A DNA stretch of 64,000 bases. Origin: CAYFXE01 sp964347035. GTDB lineage: Bacteria > Acidobacteriota > Aminicenantia > Aminicenantales > Aminicenantaceae. Position numbers and translations under genes: made by a program. The stretch lies in the NCBI GenBank assembly GCA_964347035.1, contig CAYFXE010000002.1:82403-146402 (forward strand). The letters run 5' to 3'. This document shows, piece by piece, positions 9,875 to 17,966 of this stretch. Positions within the stretch are counted from its first letter, which is position 1, and each line of letters starts with the position of its first letter. The notes beneath the pieces were generated by a model that saw only the letters and a program-made list of their open reading frames with translations, made no database searches and had not been told where the DNA came from.

Positions 9875-12277
9875 TCATTCATACCTGAGTGAGTCTACAG
9901 GATTAGCCACAGCCGCGCGGACAGCCAGGAAGGCCGTTGTCAGCAAGGCAATGGAGAAGGACAGGACTCCGGCCAGGACGAAATACTGAGGCCCCAGGGA
10001 AATGTGGAAGTAGTAATTGTCGAGCAGAGCCTTCATGGCGATGTAAGCTACCGGCCAGCCGATGATGTTGGCGATACCCACCAGTAAGATGAATTCCATG
10101 ATTAATGTCTGGATGATCTGAGGGACATTCGCACCCAACACTTTGCGGATGCCTATTTCCTTGGTCCGGCGGTTGACCGTGATGGATGTCAGGCCGAAAA
10201 TACCCATACAAGCGATGAGGACAGCCAGCCCAGATGAGTACCCCACGATGGCCCCCCATCTCCTCTCTTCGTTATACATGTCTTTTAGCGACTCATCCAG
10301 GAAGGAGTAAAGAAAGGGTTTTTCTGGCTGGATGTCCTTCCAGGTACTTTCCAGAAGGGTCAGGGTTTCGGAGATATTCTGGGTGGAGATCCGCACCAGC
10401 ATATACCTGACTCTCCAGGTCGGCTTGATATGGTGCAGGGCCGGGAGAATGCTGTGCCGGAAATCTGCGGTGATGTAATCCCTGACCACACCGATGATCG
10501 TCAGTGGTATGTAATATCCTTTGAGCGGCTTCCCGATGGGGTCTTCAATTTCCAGCTCTTTGAGGAGTCTCTCATTGACGACTACACCATCGGTATCGGT
10601 GGCAAATTCAGGAGAGAAGGAGCGGCCTTGAACTACTTCGATACCCATGGTCTTGAAAAAATCATAGTCCACGCGGTTTTGATAGACGTCGATTTCACGG
10701 CCGTCTTTTTTTATCGGGTAAGTGGCCACATCACCGATAGCAGCCGTGGTTCCTGATACAGAAACGATGTTCGGCTGACGACTCAGGCGCTCACGGAAAA
10801 GCTTCAGAGTCATGTTGCTATCCTCGGCCTCCGGCTCCTGAGTTCGCACAACCACGATACCTTCTTTATCGAAGCCTGGATCTGCGGTCAGCATGAAATG
10901 GATCTGACGTCCCATGATGATTGTCGAGATAATCAGAAATACCGAGAGAGCAAACTGGACGACGACCAGGACCCTGGTCATCGGACTTTTCCCTCCGATC
11001 CCCAGCTTTCCTCTGAAGATTTCCACCGGCTGGAACCTGGACATGACCAGAGCCGGGTAACTTCCTGAAACAATACCCACGATGATAAACAGGGACAGCA
11101 GGATCAGGAAACTGCCCGGCTGAAGAATTTTTATCAGGCTTAGGCTCTTACCAGACAGCCGGTTGAATATCGGAAGCATCAGTTCTGTCAAGACGAGACC
11201 CGCGATCACCGCGATCCCGGTTATGACTAAAAATTCTCCCCAGAATTGGTGGATGAGTTGCCGGCGCTCTGCGCCCAGGACTTTTCGCACGCCGACCTCC
11301 AATGACCGAGTTGAAGCCCGGCCGACGGAGAGGTTCATGAAATTGATGCAGGCGATGAATAGGATTATGAAGGCGATTCCGCTGAGGATGAACACGGCGC
11401 TCAAATTGAGAGATCCTCTAACGGAAGGGTCCAGGTGAACCCGAGAAATGGGCTGGAGCCCGAATGAGATCGGGGAGGATTCTGTCTTCCAGTTTTTCCT
11501 GTTCCGGTATTTCTGGATGAACGAGGCGTAATATTGGCTGGTGAAGCCAGGAAATCTCCGTAGCACACTGTCCACAGAGCTACCGCTTTGAACCAGGACA
11601 TAATTCTGCCAGGCGAAGCCGCCCCAGTTGTCAAGCCACCTGGCGTTCATGTTCAGCCTGTTCGCACTTTCAATATCGATCAACATATTGAAAGTGATGG
11701 TGGAGTTTGAAGGAGGCTGGGCGGCAATCCCGGTGACGGTAAACTCGCTCTGAGCCTGTCCATAGATCAGGGTCAATGTTTGACCGATGGGATTGGCCTC
11801 ACCAAAATATTTGCGGGCCTGGATTTCGGTGAGAACCAGAGAGTAATCCTGGGAGAACACCGAGGAAGGATCTCCCATGATCAGAGGGAATGAAAATGCC
11901 CGGAAGAAGGGCTCATCCACCATGGTGATTTTTTCGTTATACAAATTTTCTTTCGTCTTCACTGTCGCGTATTCGTTTTCGACGCGGATGGAATGCTTAA
12001 TTTCTGGAAAATATTCTTCCACGGCTGGGCCCATGGGCATGGTGACGCTTTTCCATGCTCTTTCAATGCTCCCGTCTTCGTAATGCCAGATGGTGTGAAG
12101 ACGGTACAGGTTTTCTGTGTTTTCATGAAACCGGTCGTAGGACAGTTCGTTCTGTACGAAGAGGAAGGTCAGGATGGCCCCGGCCAGACCGACGGCCAGG
12201 CCCAGGATGTTGATGGCAGAGTAGACCTTCTGTTTGGCCAGGTTGCGCAGGGCAATTTTTATGTAGTTTTTAAACAT
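9875..12277 (-). CDS. MacB/FtsX-type ABC transporter permease 4
   Basis: Permease of 800 aa. I start it at the ATG at 12277 (MFKNYIKIALRNLAKQKVYS): it matches the N-terminus of its paralogues and has AAGAGGTT upstream, whereas the longer open frame adds 49 residues of non-homologous sequence covering the promoter. Double PCD-FtsX architecture: TM1 about 20-40, PCD1, FtsX core 1 (LEVGVRKVLGAERRQLIHQF), PCD2, FtsX core 2 (ACMGIFGLTSITVNRRTKEIGIRKVLGAN), terminal NPVDSLRYE. First gene of a two-permease minus-strand unit preceded by a sigma-54-like promoter and tandem dyads. No ATPase is adjacent, so it must borrow one. Confidence 0.93.
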   Translation of the reverse strand: MFKNYIKIALRNLAKQKVYSAINILGLAVGLAGAILTFLFVQNELSYDRFHENTENLYRLHTIWHYEDGSIERAWKSVTMPMGPAVEEYFPEIKHSIRVENEYATVKTKENLYNEKITMVDEPFFRAFSFPLIMGDPSSVFSQDYSLVLTEIQARKYFGEANPIGQTLTLIYGQAQSEFTVTGIAAQPPSNSTITFNMLIDIESANRLNMNARWLDNWGGFAWQNYVLVQSGSSVDSVLRRFPGFTSQYYASFIQKYRNRKNWKTESSPISFGLQPISRVHLDPSVRGSLNLSAVFILSGIAFIILFIACINFMNLSVGRASTRSLEVGVRKVLGAERRQLIHQFWGEFLVITGIAVIAGLVLTELMLPIFNRLSGKSLSLIKILQPGSFLILLSLFIIVGIVSGSYPALVMSRFQPVEIFRGKLGIGGKSPMTRVLVVVQFALSVFLIISTIIMGRQIHFMLTADPGFDKEGIVVVRTQEPEAEDSNMTLKLFRERLSRQPNIVSVSGTTAAIGDVATYPIKKDGREIDVYQNRVDYDFFKTMGIEVVQGRSFSPEFATDTDGVVVNERLLKELEIEDPIGKPLKGYYIPLTIIGVVRDYITADFRHSILPALHHIKPTWRVRYMLVRISTQNISETLTLLESTWKDIQPEKPFLYSFLDESLKDMYNEERRWGAIVGYSSGLAVLIACMGIFGLTSITVNRRTKEIGIRKVLGANVPQIIQTLIMEFILLVGIANIIGWPVAYIAMKALLDNYYFHISLGPQYFVLAGVLSFSIALLTTAFLAVRAAVANPVDSLRYE

Positions 12278-12304
12278 GACACTAACCTCTTGCTTAGCTT
12301 TTAT

Positions 12305-12411
12305 GCAAAATATATACCACTTCTCTCTCCCAGAGGGCGGTTTGCGAATTATCTGGAAAGCCACGTGAAGAAGTGTACGCTGACGAAACACCCGGTGTCC
12401 AGAGACGAACA
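12305..12411 (-). promoter_or_regulatory. Sigma-54-like promoter with tandem activator dyads upstream of permease 4
   Basis: On the minus strand, TGGTATATATTTTGC (12319-12305) gives GG-N10-GC, the -24/-12 spacing of RpoN promoters; TGGTAT is one base off the usual TGGCAT. Upstream are TGTTCGTCTCTGGACA (12411-12396, TGT-N10-ACA), a 5-nt spacer and TGTTTCGTCAGCGTACA (12390-12374, TGT-N11-ACA), then 54 nt to the -24 box. The same order, sizes and spacer occur at 24662-24765 and 30415-30519. The layout fits an enhancer-binding protein acting on sigma-54 polymerase. The promoter lies 28 nt before the chosen ATG. Confidence 0.75.
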
Positions 12412-12523
12412 TTAAAATTTCCATTCTTGTGAAAATTAAAATATAGAGGAAAGCATCTATAAATCCTTTATTAATGTGCCTTACGGCCTAGTTGCAGTTA
12501 TAGAGAATTTAGGGAGAGGATTA

Positions 12524-12682
12524 ATGCGTAATGCAAAGAATGAGATGGAAGGCAAACGTTTTGTTGCAAAAATGCCTTTTACTATTGCTCCTGTTCTCTA
12601 TTTTATAGTATGGTTCCCATTTGCAGTTTTATGCTTACCAATTGTTCTAGTTGCAGCTATTGGTCAAATATTTTCCCATTAA
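12524..12682 (+). CDS. Small hypothetical membrane protein
   Basis: A 52-aa open frame starting at an ATG with AGGGAGAGGA just upstream (12511-12520); an in-frame GTG at 12476 would add 16 residues but has no ribosome site. The N-terminal third is charged (MRNAKNEMEGKR), followed by one long or two short hydrophobic segments (about residues 18-48, IAPVLYFIVWFPFAVLCLPIVLV). It is divergent from permease 4 and upstream of the Tat-leader protein. No family recognised. The good ribosome site and membrane-like composition support it, but a chance frame cannot be excluded. Confidence 0.45.
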   Translation: MRNAKNEMEGKRFVAKMPFTIAPVLYFIVWFPFAVLCLPIVLVAAIGQIFSH

Positions 12683-12725
12683 TCATGAATGTTTATAAAC
12701 AAAGATTTATAAATACTATAAAACA

Positions 12726-12749
12726 AATCCTTCTATATTAAGAAGGATT
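12726..12749 (+). terminator. Hairpin after small membrane ORF
   Basis: AATCCTTC and GAAGGATT form a perfect 8-bp stem around an 8-nt loop, 44 nt after the stop of the small ORF. It is followed by GATTCTTTG rather than a clean T tract, so it is a weak or incomplete intrinsic terminator. Confidence 0.4.
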
Positions 12750-12867
12750 GATTCTTTGAGGCGAGTGGAAGCCAAAGTTAAAGAGGCACTTATAGAGTAA
12801 GTTAATGATTTGGAATGACCGTATTTGAGTTGACACGGATTATCTATGAAGAAAAAGGAGGGATTTT

Positions 12868-13503
12868 ATGATTATCAAATCATCAAATTTGGTATCAACT
12901 CGCAGGCAATTTCTGTCTAATATTTTGCCTGGGGGGATACTCATTTGTTTTGGAGGCAGAAGCCTATTGGCAACAACTCAATCAGAGGAAAAACTGAAAG
13001 AAGTGTTAGCGAAACATAAATTCTTAGAAGATTCAGAGATGACGTTCACAGATGTTTTTAGGTTTGCCTTTCAAAATTACTATATTCCCTGTATGAAGAG
13101 TCTCGCAGATGAAATTGGTAGAGATAAATTCATAGAGATGTTGAAAAGAGTAACATCAGAAAGGGTGGAAAAATCTGTTAAAAAGAGTAAAGAGAACCTT
13201 CCCGAAAATGACTTTGCCGCCTTTATTTCGCTTTCAAAAAAAAGAAAGAACAGATTTGTACAACATGTGTTGACAGATGAAGTCCTCGAAGAGACAGATA
13301 CATTCATCAGGACCAAGATTACAGAGTGTCTTTGGGCGAAGACATTTCGAGAGGAGGATGCATCAGATATCGGCTATGCAGCGATATGTTATCCCGATTT
13401 CGCCATGACAAGCGCTTTCAACCCTAAAATCAAACTTATTCGTCCCACAACCCTAATGCAGGGGGATGACTGTTGTGATTTCCGTTATGTATGGGAAGGA
13501 TAA
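12868..13503 (+). CDS. Tat-leader protein of the L-2-amino-thiazoline-4-carboxylate (ATC) hydrolase-like family
   Basis: Protein of 211 aa starting at an ATG with AAGGAGGG upstream. The N-terminus has a twin-arginine type motif STRRQFLS (residues 10-17) followed by a hydrophobic stretch, so export by Tat is plausible. The C-terminal half matches my recollection of the ATC-hydrolase-like family, where conserved Cys and Asp residues cluster near the end (AAICYPDFAMTSAFNP, then MQGDDCCDFRYVWE). Characterised ATC hydrolases act in conversion of thiazoline carboxylates to cysteine; many family members are of unknown function, and the actual substrate is not inferable. Monocistronic by layout. Codon use looks more AT-rich than the permeases around it, suggesting a separate origin. 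Confidence 0.7.
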   Translation: MIIKSSNLVSTRRQFLSNILPGGILICFGGRSLLATTQSEEKLKEVLAKHKFLEDSEMTFTDVFRFAFQNYYIPCMKSLADEIGRDKFIEMLKRVTSERVEKSVKKSKENLPENDFAAFISLSKKRKNRFVQHVLTDEVLEETDTFIRTKITECLWAKTFREEDASDIGYAAICYPDFAMTSAFNPKIKLIRPTTLMQGDDCCDFRYVWEG

Positions 13504-13594
13504 ACATCAGACAATGCCATCTTGAAGGTAGCCAGAGAGTTGTCCTAACTTAATATCTATTGAAAGGAGGGGTGCTTTTAATTGTAAAAAAGTT

Positions 13595-13780
13595 AGGGTT
13601 ATTGGATGAGACCCTTAAATGCGAGGGCCAATCCGTTACCCACTTGTGCGGGCACAGGCTTCGCCGAAGACCCCCACCCACAGCTATGCGGCTCAGAAAA
13701 GCAGGGCGACAGGGCCTCGCTTTCGTTACACCTATCCATACTTCATTTTTTCTCGTATCACGGAAATAGAGATGCTTATA
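13595..13780 (+). repeat. Dispersed repeat of about 190 bp, copy 1
   Basis: The segment begins GGGTTATTGGATGAGACCC and ends around TATCACGGAAATAGAGATGC. It shares both flanks and a central GCTTCGCCGAAGAC...CCCACCCAC...ATGCGGCTCAG core with 62758-62916. The flanks are inverted between the copies while the core keeps the same orientation. Near-inverted GCGAGGGCC (13620-13628) and GGGCCTCGC (about 13712-13720) bracket the core. Short frames across it are spurious. It fills most of the 363-bp gap between the ATC-hydrolase-like gene and the small duplicated gene. Confidence 0.6.
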
Positions 13781-13866
13781 ATTTAGGGCAACTAAAGGCC
13801 TAGAACGAACGTATAATATAAATAGAAGCGAATATTTCAGATGCTCTCATCAAAAGAGAGGCAGTC

Positions 13867-14085
13867 ATGAGCTTGAGAGAGATCTTGGAGAAGATGGTTG
13901 AGGATGGAGAGTTATTCTTGTTGAATGATGGCGATAAGGATTGGGATGCCAGTGTTCTTCTTGAAAACCTCTCAGGGCCCGCGCTGAAAACCCAGGCTCA
14001 TCTCCAGCCAGGATTGTATATTGCAGAGATCAATGACTCTGGTTATCTCGGTCAGGTGCTGTTTAGAGTAAAGCCCAAGGCATAA
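13867..14085 (+). CDS. 72-aa conserved small protein, permease-associated (copy B)
   Basis: Paralogue of the protein at 4387-4605 and of identical length. Differences are mostly conservative and fall in the N-terminal half (EDGELFLLNDGDKDWD); the C-terminal half, ending GYLGQVLFRVKPKA, is nearly invariant. Upstream AAGAGAGGCAGTC before the ATG is also shared with copy A. It stands 43 nt before permease 5. Synonymous as well as replacement differences are scattered along the gene, which supports selection on the protein rather than a very recent duplication. No domain, TM or signal peptide recognised. Function unknown. Confidence 0.75.
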   Translation: MSLREILEKMVEDGELFLLNDGDKDWDASVLLENLSGPALKTQAHLQPGLYIAEINDSGYLGQVLFRVKPKA

Positions 14086-14128
14086 TCTTTCTTCCTTTGT
14101 TTCGGAATAAATCTGCTGGAGTACAACC

Positions 14129-16489
14129 ATGATAAAAAACTACCTGAAGATTGCCTTAAGAAATATAAAGAGGCACAAAGGATACTCCCTCATCAACATC
14201 GCCGGACTGGCCATCGGTATGGCCTGCTGCCTTCTTATCACTATCTGGGTTCTGGATGAATTGAGTTATGACAAATTCCACAAAAATGCCCCTGACCTCT
14301 ACAGAGTAGAGGAAAATCAGCACTATTCAGGGAAAGAGTATCACGTGAATGTAACGCCCTATCCGTTAGGCCCCGCCCTCAAGGAGGAAATCCCGGAGAT
14401 TATCGATGCGACCAGGTATGTCTGGGCTGGGGGGAAGCTCTTCCGTCATGGAGAAAAGGCTTTTTTCGAGAGCTATATTTGGGCTGTCGATCCCTCCTTC
14501 TTTCAGATGTTTACATTCCCTCTTTTTAAGGGAAATGAGAAGAAGGCTCTGGATTCACCTTACTCGATGATCATCTCTGAAGACATTGCAGAGAAATATT
14601 TTGGGAGCGAAAATCCACTCGGAAAGGTGATCTCGGTCAACAACCAGTATGATTTCGAGGTTACAGGAGTCATGAAGGAAATTCCCCATAATTCCACCCT
14701 TCAGGCTGAAATCCTCTTCCCGTATGCATTTCTCGAGAAGACCGGACAAACCAATGAAAACTTCGGCTACAATTCCATTCAAACATTTGTCCGGCTTCAA
14801 AAGAATACACCTCCAGAGGTTGTAAACCAGAAGATACTTGGTTTTATCCGGACCCGGGTTCCGGAGAGTGTGACAGACCTCGTGCTTATGCCTTTGACAA
14901 GAATCCATCTTCACGCCTATTTCAGTTGGGAAAAAGATTCGAGTGCTGTTCAGTATGTGTATATCTTTTCCATGATCGCTTTGTTCGTGCTTTTGATTGC
15001 CTGTATAAACTTCATGAATCTCTCCACCGCCCGTTCGGCTAACCGTGCCAAAGAGGTCGGGTTGAGAAAGGTAGTCGGAGCCATGAAAGGCCATCTGATA
15101 CGGCAATTCTACGGTGAGTCGGTCCTGTTTGCTTTTATTGCTCTCATTTTCGCCGTTGTCATTGTTACAATTTTATTGCCTTCTTTCGGTAAACTGGCGG
15201 CCAAGGAACTCTCCTGGAATGTCGCTGGAATAGGAACTATATTGTTTGGGCTGCTGGCAATTACAATTTTTACAGGGATGGTGGCAGGAAGTTATCCAGC
15301 CCTGTTTCTCTCTGCCTTCCAGCCCGTTAAGGTCCTGCGAGGTGGCCTGAAATCGGGTGCCTCGAGCACTGCATTCCGAAAAATTCTGGTCGTCGTCCAA
15401 TTCTCACTTTCGATACTTCTGATTATAGGGACAGTGGTGGTCTACAAGCAGCTGAATTACATGAAGGATAGAAGGCTCGGATGGGATAAGGAGCACCTCC
15501 TCTACGTTGTTCTTAGAGGGGATATTAAGAAGTCCTACGAAGCTTTGAAGAAAGAATTGAGGAATGATCCACGAATCCTGGGAGTGAGTGCTTCGACTCA
15601 CCTCCCTTCAGATATCAGCAGCAACTCCGGCGGCGCCGATTGGGAAGGGAAGGATCCAGAGCAGCAGATACTCATCGGGATCAGCTCTGTTGATTTTGAT
15701 TACATAGAGACGCTGAAGCTAGAGATGGTAGAGGGAAGGAGCTTTTCCAGAGAGTTTTCTTCGGATTCAGCAAATAAAACCTTTATAGTCAATGAAGAGG
15801 TGGCTAAGCTTATGGACAAGGAGCCTGTTGTCGGAGAACGATTCTCGTTCGCAGGAGTAGATGGAACGATTGTCGGAGTCATGAAGAATTTCCACTTTAG
15901 GCCTGTACGCGAGGCCATAGAACCGCTGGCGATTATTGTGGATCCACAGTATTTCGAAGTCATGCTCATCCGGGTTTCTCCAGAGGATATCTCTGGAGCC
16001 CTGAAATCTATCGAGAATACCTGGAAGCGTATTGTTCCAAATTATCCTTTCGTTTACAGGTTTATGGATGAAAGATTCGACCAGATGTACAGGGCAGAGG
16101 AGAGGATCGGGACAATCCTGAGATACTTTGCCACCCTGGCTGTGTTCGTTGCCTGTCTTGGACTGTTCGGATTGGCGTCTTTCACGGCTGAACGAAGGAC
16201 AAAGGAGATAGGCATCCGAAAAGTCCTCGGAGCCAGTGTGTCGCAGATTACAGCGCTCCTCTGCAGAGAATTCTTATTACTCGTGGCCTTGGCAAACATC
16301 ATTGCTTGGCCTGCCGCTTATTTCGTGATGGATAAGTGGCTCCGGAGTTATGCCTACAGGACGAGTCTGGGCTGGCTTATCTTTATAGCGGCCATGGCGA
16401 TGGCCTTAGCAGTTGCCATCATATCTGTGAGCTTCCAAGCTGTTAGGGCTGCCGTGGCTAATCCCGCGGATTCCTTGCGCTACGAATAA
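14129..16489 (+). CDS. MacB/FtsX-type ABC transporter permease 5
   Basis: Permease of 786 aa (MIKNYLKIALRNIKRHKGYS), the closest relative of permease 2 along its whole length. TM1 about 20-41; PCD1; FtsX core 1 with AKEVGLRKVVGAMKGHLIRQF; PCD2; FtsX core 2 with ACLGLFGLASFTAERRTKEIGIRKVLGAS; terminal NPADSLRYE. ATG start with GCTGGAG upstream, in the same context as permease 2, which uses GTG at the homologous position. No ATPase is adjacent. The gene downstream is convergent, so this two-gene cassette seems to be its own transcription unit. Substrate unknown. Confidence 0.93.
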   Translation: MIKNYLKIALRNIKRHKGYSLINIAGLAIGMACCLLITIWVLDELSYDKFHKNAPDLYRVEENQHYSGKEYHVNVTPYPLGPALKEEIPEIIDATRYVWAGGKLFRHGEKAFFESYIWAVDPSFFQMFTFPLFKGNEKKALDSPYSMIISEDIAEKYFGSENPLGKVISVNNQYDFEVTGVMKEIPHNSTLQAEILFPYAFLEKTGQTNENFGYNSIQTFVRLQKNTPPEVVNQKILGFIRTRVPESVTDLVLMPLTRIHLHAYFSWEKDSSAVQYVYIFSMIALFVLLIACINFMNLSTARSANRAKEVGLRKVVGAMKGHLIRQFYGESVLFAFIALIFAVVIVTILLPSFGKLAAKELSWNVAGIGTILFGLLAITIFTGMVAGSYPALFLSAFQPVKVLRGGLKSGASSTAFRKILVVVQFSLSILLIIGTVVVYKQLNYMKDRRLGWDKEHLLYVVLRGDIKKSYEALKKELRNDPRILGVSASTHLPSDISSNSGGADWEGKDPEQQILIGISSVDFDYIETLKLEMVEGRSFSREFSSDSANKTFIVNEEVAKLMDKEPVVGERFSFAGVDGTIVGVMKNFHFRPVREAIEPLAIIVDPQYFEVMLIRVSPEDISGALKSIENTWKRIVPNYPFVYRFMDERFDQMYRAEERIGTILRYFATLAVFVACLGLFGLASFTAERRTKEIGIRKVLGASVSQITALLCREFLLLVALANIIAWPAAYFVMDKWLRSYAYRTSLGWLIFIAAMAMALAVAIISVSFQAVRAAVANPADSLRYE

Positions 16490-16600
16490 AGCTTCTGTCT
16501 TTCCATTTTTGTCAACTTTTTTCTCTGCATTTATGTCTGTATACACGACGATCCTAAAAATTTGTTAGTAAAGAGAAAAACAATCCATCCCATAATGACA

Positions 16601-17272
16601 CTAGAATTCAATGTTGAGATGCGACCCTTGGTTTTCCAGCCATTTTAGAGAAAGAATGACGCGGATGGCGACAGCCGTGAACCACAGGCCGACAAAAGGT
16701 CCTGTATCTATGAGCCCCGCTGTTCCTGGATTGTGGGGAAATGTGTAAAGATTAAATCCCATCCCAACAGCTCCGATCATGATTCCTGGCAGTCCGAATA
16801 TCCATCCCAGTCTTGGATGCTTAAGGGCGGCGATACTCAAAAGGATGACACTCATAAAAATAAAGATGTCCCATGCGATATCAGCGCCCAATTGCAGGGC
16901 ATTTCCGCTGTTATATGCCATCTGCCAGGCTTCTTTCGTGGAGTTTGCGGCATTCTCCAGAGAAATGTTCTGGAACATGACTCTCAAAGTTCCCTGCATC
17001 GTTCCCATTATCGTCACCAGGGCACCGGAGATTATAAGGAACAATGTCCCAACCTGAAGAGAAATCGAGTTCTGATGGTATTTAATGAAATGGTAGAAAC
17101 CGCCAGCGCTGGCGCATAAAAGTGGACCGAAAGACCAAAACAGGAAATAGGCGGTTTTGACTGGTAAAGGGACAGCGATAGAGATGCCGTATACCAATCC
17201 AGCGAGAATCCCGCAGATAAACCCGAATTTAACCCACCTTTTTACAAAATTAAGCTCATCGTTCATCTCCAT
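16601..17272 (-). CDS. Hypothetical integral membrane protein (about six TM segments)
   Basis: Protein of 223 aa, mostly hydrophobic, with predicted membrane segments near residues 14-34, 38-58, 74-94, 130-150, 152-174 and 186-208. No family is recognised with confidence; the size and topology recall DUF4386-like or other small membrane proteins. A GGAGATAATGGAGATG leader precedes the chosen start. In the promoter region a dyad of ATATAT half-sites around GATAACG (about 17298-17316) could bind a local regulator. It is convergent with permease 5 and shows no link to the exporter genes. Confidence 0.6.
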   Translation of the reverse strand: MEMNDELNFVKRWVKFGFICGILAGLVYGISIAVPLPVKTAYFLFWSFGPLLCASAGGFYHFIKYHQNSISLQVGTLFLIISGALVTIMGTMQGTLRVMFQNISLENAANSTKEAWQMAYNSGNALQLGADIAWDIFIFMSVILLSIAALKHPRLGWIFGLPGIMIGAVGMGFNLYTFPHNPGTAGLIDTGPFVGLWFTAVAIRVILSLKWLENQGSHLNIEF

Positions 17273-17499
17273 TATCTCCTTTTTGGTTTGGACTGTTTAT
17301 ATATGATAACGATATATGTCTACAAGAAGTTCGATTCAAGGAGATAATCGACAGGAAATTGATTTTTCTGGATGAGGTATTCAGTGCAACCCGACCATTT
17401 GTGGCCAAATTCATTGAAGGAAGCATGCAGAATATTTTCTGCTTAAATGGTTATATTTTGATGAATTGTTAATTAGTGATCTTTTCCGAAAATCTACAG
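17273..17499 (-). other. Upstream region of the membrane protein gene, no gene seen
   Basis: AT-rich stretch between two minus-strand genes. Apart from the ATATAT-GATAACG-ATATAT dyad next to the downstream gene I see no coding or repeat signal. Confidence 0.4.
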
Positions 17500-17892
17500 C
17501 TATTCTTTTTTGGGGAGTGAGAGATCCTGGTAAAACATGTAACAATTACCGTCAATATCAAAAAAAGTGGCCAACTTCACCATGCCGGATATAGTTCGGA
17601 TATCCCCATCGAATTTTACACCTTTGTTCTCCAGCTCTTCTTTGGCCGATTCAATATCTTTAACACCCCAAGTAAGCACAGCATTTCCTCCGGGAGGAGG
17701 CATTTTTTCGACCTGGGAAAGTCCCACATTCACTTTTTCCACCGGACTCTTCAACTCACACCAGCCTAAATCTTTCATATAATACAGGAGTTCAAATCCC
17801 AATACATCTTGGTACCATTTCATTGAAGCTTGGATGTCACTGACATTCATGCCGCAAGTAAGGCCACCATCGAAGTTCTCTTTTAAAGTCAT
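17500..17892 (-). CDS. VOC-superfamily (glyoxalase/bleomycin-resistance-like) protein
   Basis: Protein of 130 aa, the normal size for a single-module VOC protein with two beta-alpha-beta-beta-beta repeats: GGLTCGMNVSDIQASMKWYQDVLGFELLY (first repeat) and GNAVLTWGVKDIESAKEELENKGVKFDG...KLATFFDIDGNCYMFYQ (second). The second repeat ends with the usual FxDxxGN-x-x-x-hydrophobic pattern that supplies a metal ligand, but the first-repeat His typical of glyoxalase I is not obvious, so enzyme activity is uncertain. It is divergent from an HxlR-type regulator, separated by 74 nt holding a perfect inverted repeat, and is probably that regulator's target. Confidence 0.85.
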   Translation of the reverse strand: MTLKENFDGGLTCGMNVSDIQASMKWYQDVLGFELLYYMKDLGWCELKSPVEKVNVGLSQVEKMPPPGGNAVLTWGVKDIESAKEELENKGVKFDGDIRTISGMVKLATFFDIDGNCYMFYQDLSLPKKE

Positions 17893-17921
17893 TTTTTCCT
17901 CTATTTTATTAAATAGGTTCT

Positions 17922-17961
17922 AATTATATACTTGATATATTAATAAGTCAAGTATATAATT
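17922..17961. promoter_or_regulatory. Perfect 14-bp inverted repeat, probable operator for the HxlR-type regulator
   Basis: AATTATATACTTGA (17922-17935) and TCAAGTATATAATT (17948-17961) are exact reverse complements with a 12-nt spacer. It fills the centre of the 74-nt divergent promoter and ends 5 nt before the regulator's ATG, so occupation would block both promoters (autoregulation plus control of the VOC gene). Half-site size suits dimeric winged-helix proteins. Confidence 0.7.
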
Positions 17962-17966
17962 CACAT

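Noticed and set aside
12278..12424. 49-residue N-terminal extension of permease 4
   Set aside because: It has no similarity to the paralogues, covers the sigma-54-like promoter and activator dyads, and the internal ATG at 12277 has a ribosome site and the conserved MFKNYIKIALRN start.
13595..13780. tRNA, riboswitch or CRISPR repeat
   Set aside because: No cloverleaf, no regularly spaced short repeats and no downstream gene in a fitting position; only two copies in the window and these have a rearranged core. No CRISPR array or RNA gene was seen anywhere in the window.
13560..13803. Overlapping short ORFs of 65-69 codons
   Set aside because: They lie within the dispersed repeat. The similarity of one to an antisense frame at 62663-62902 comes from the repeated DNA, not from a conserved protein.
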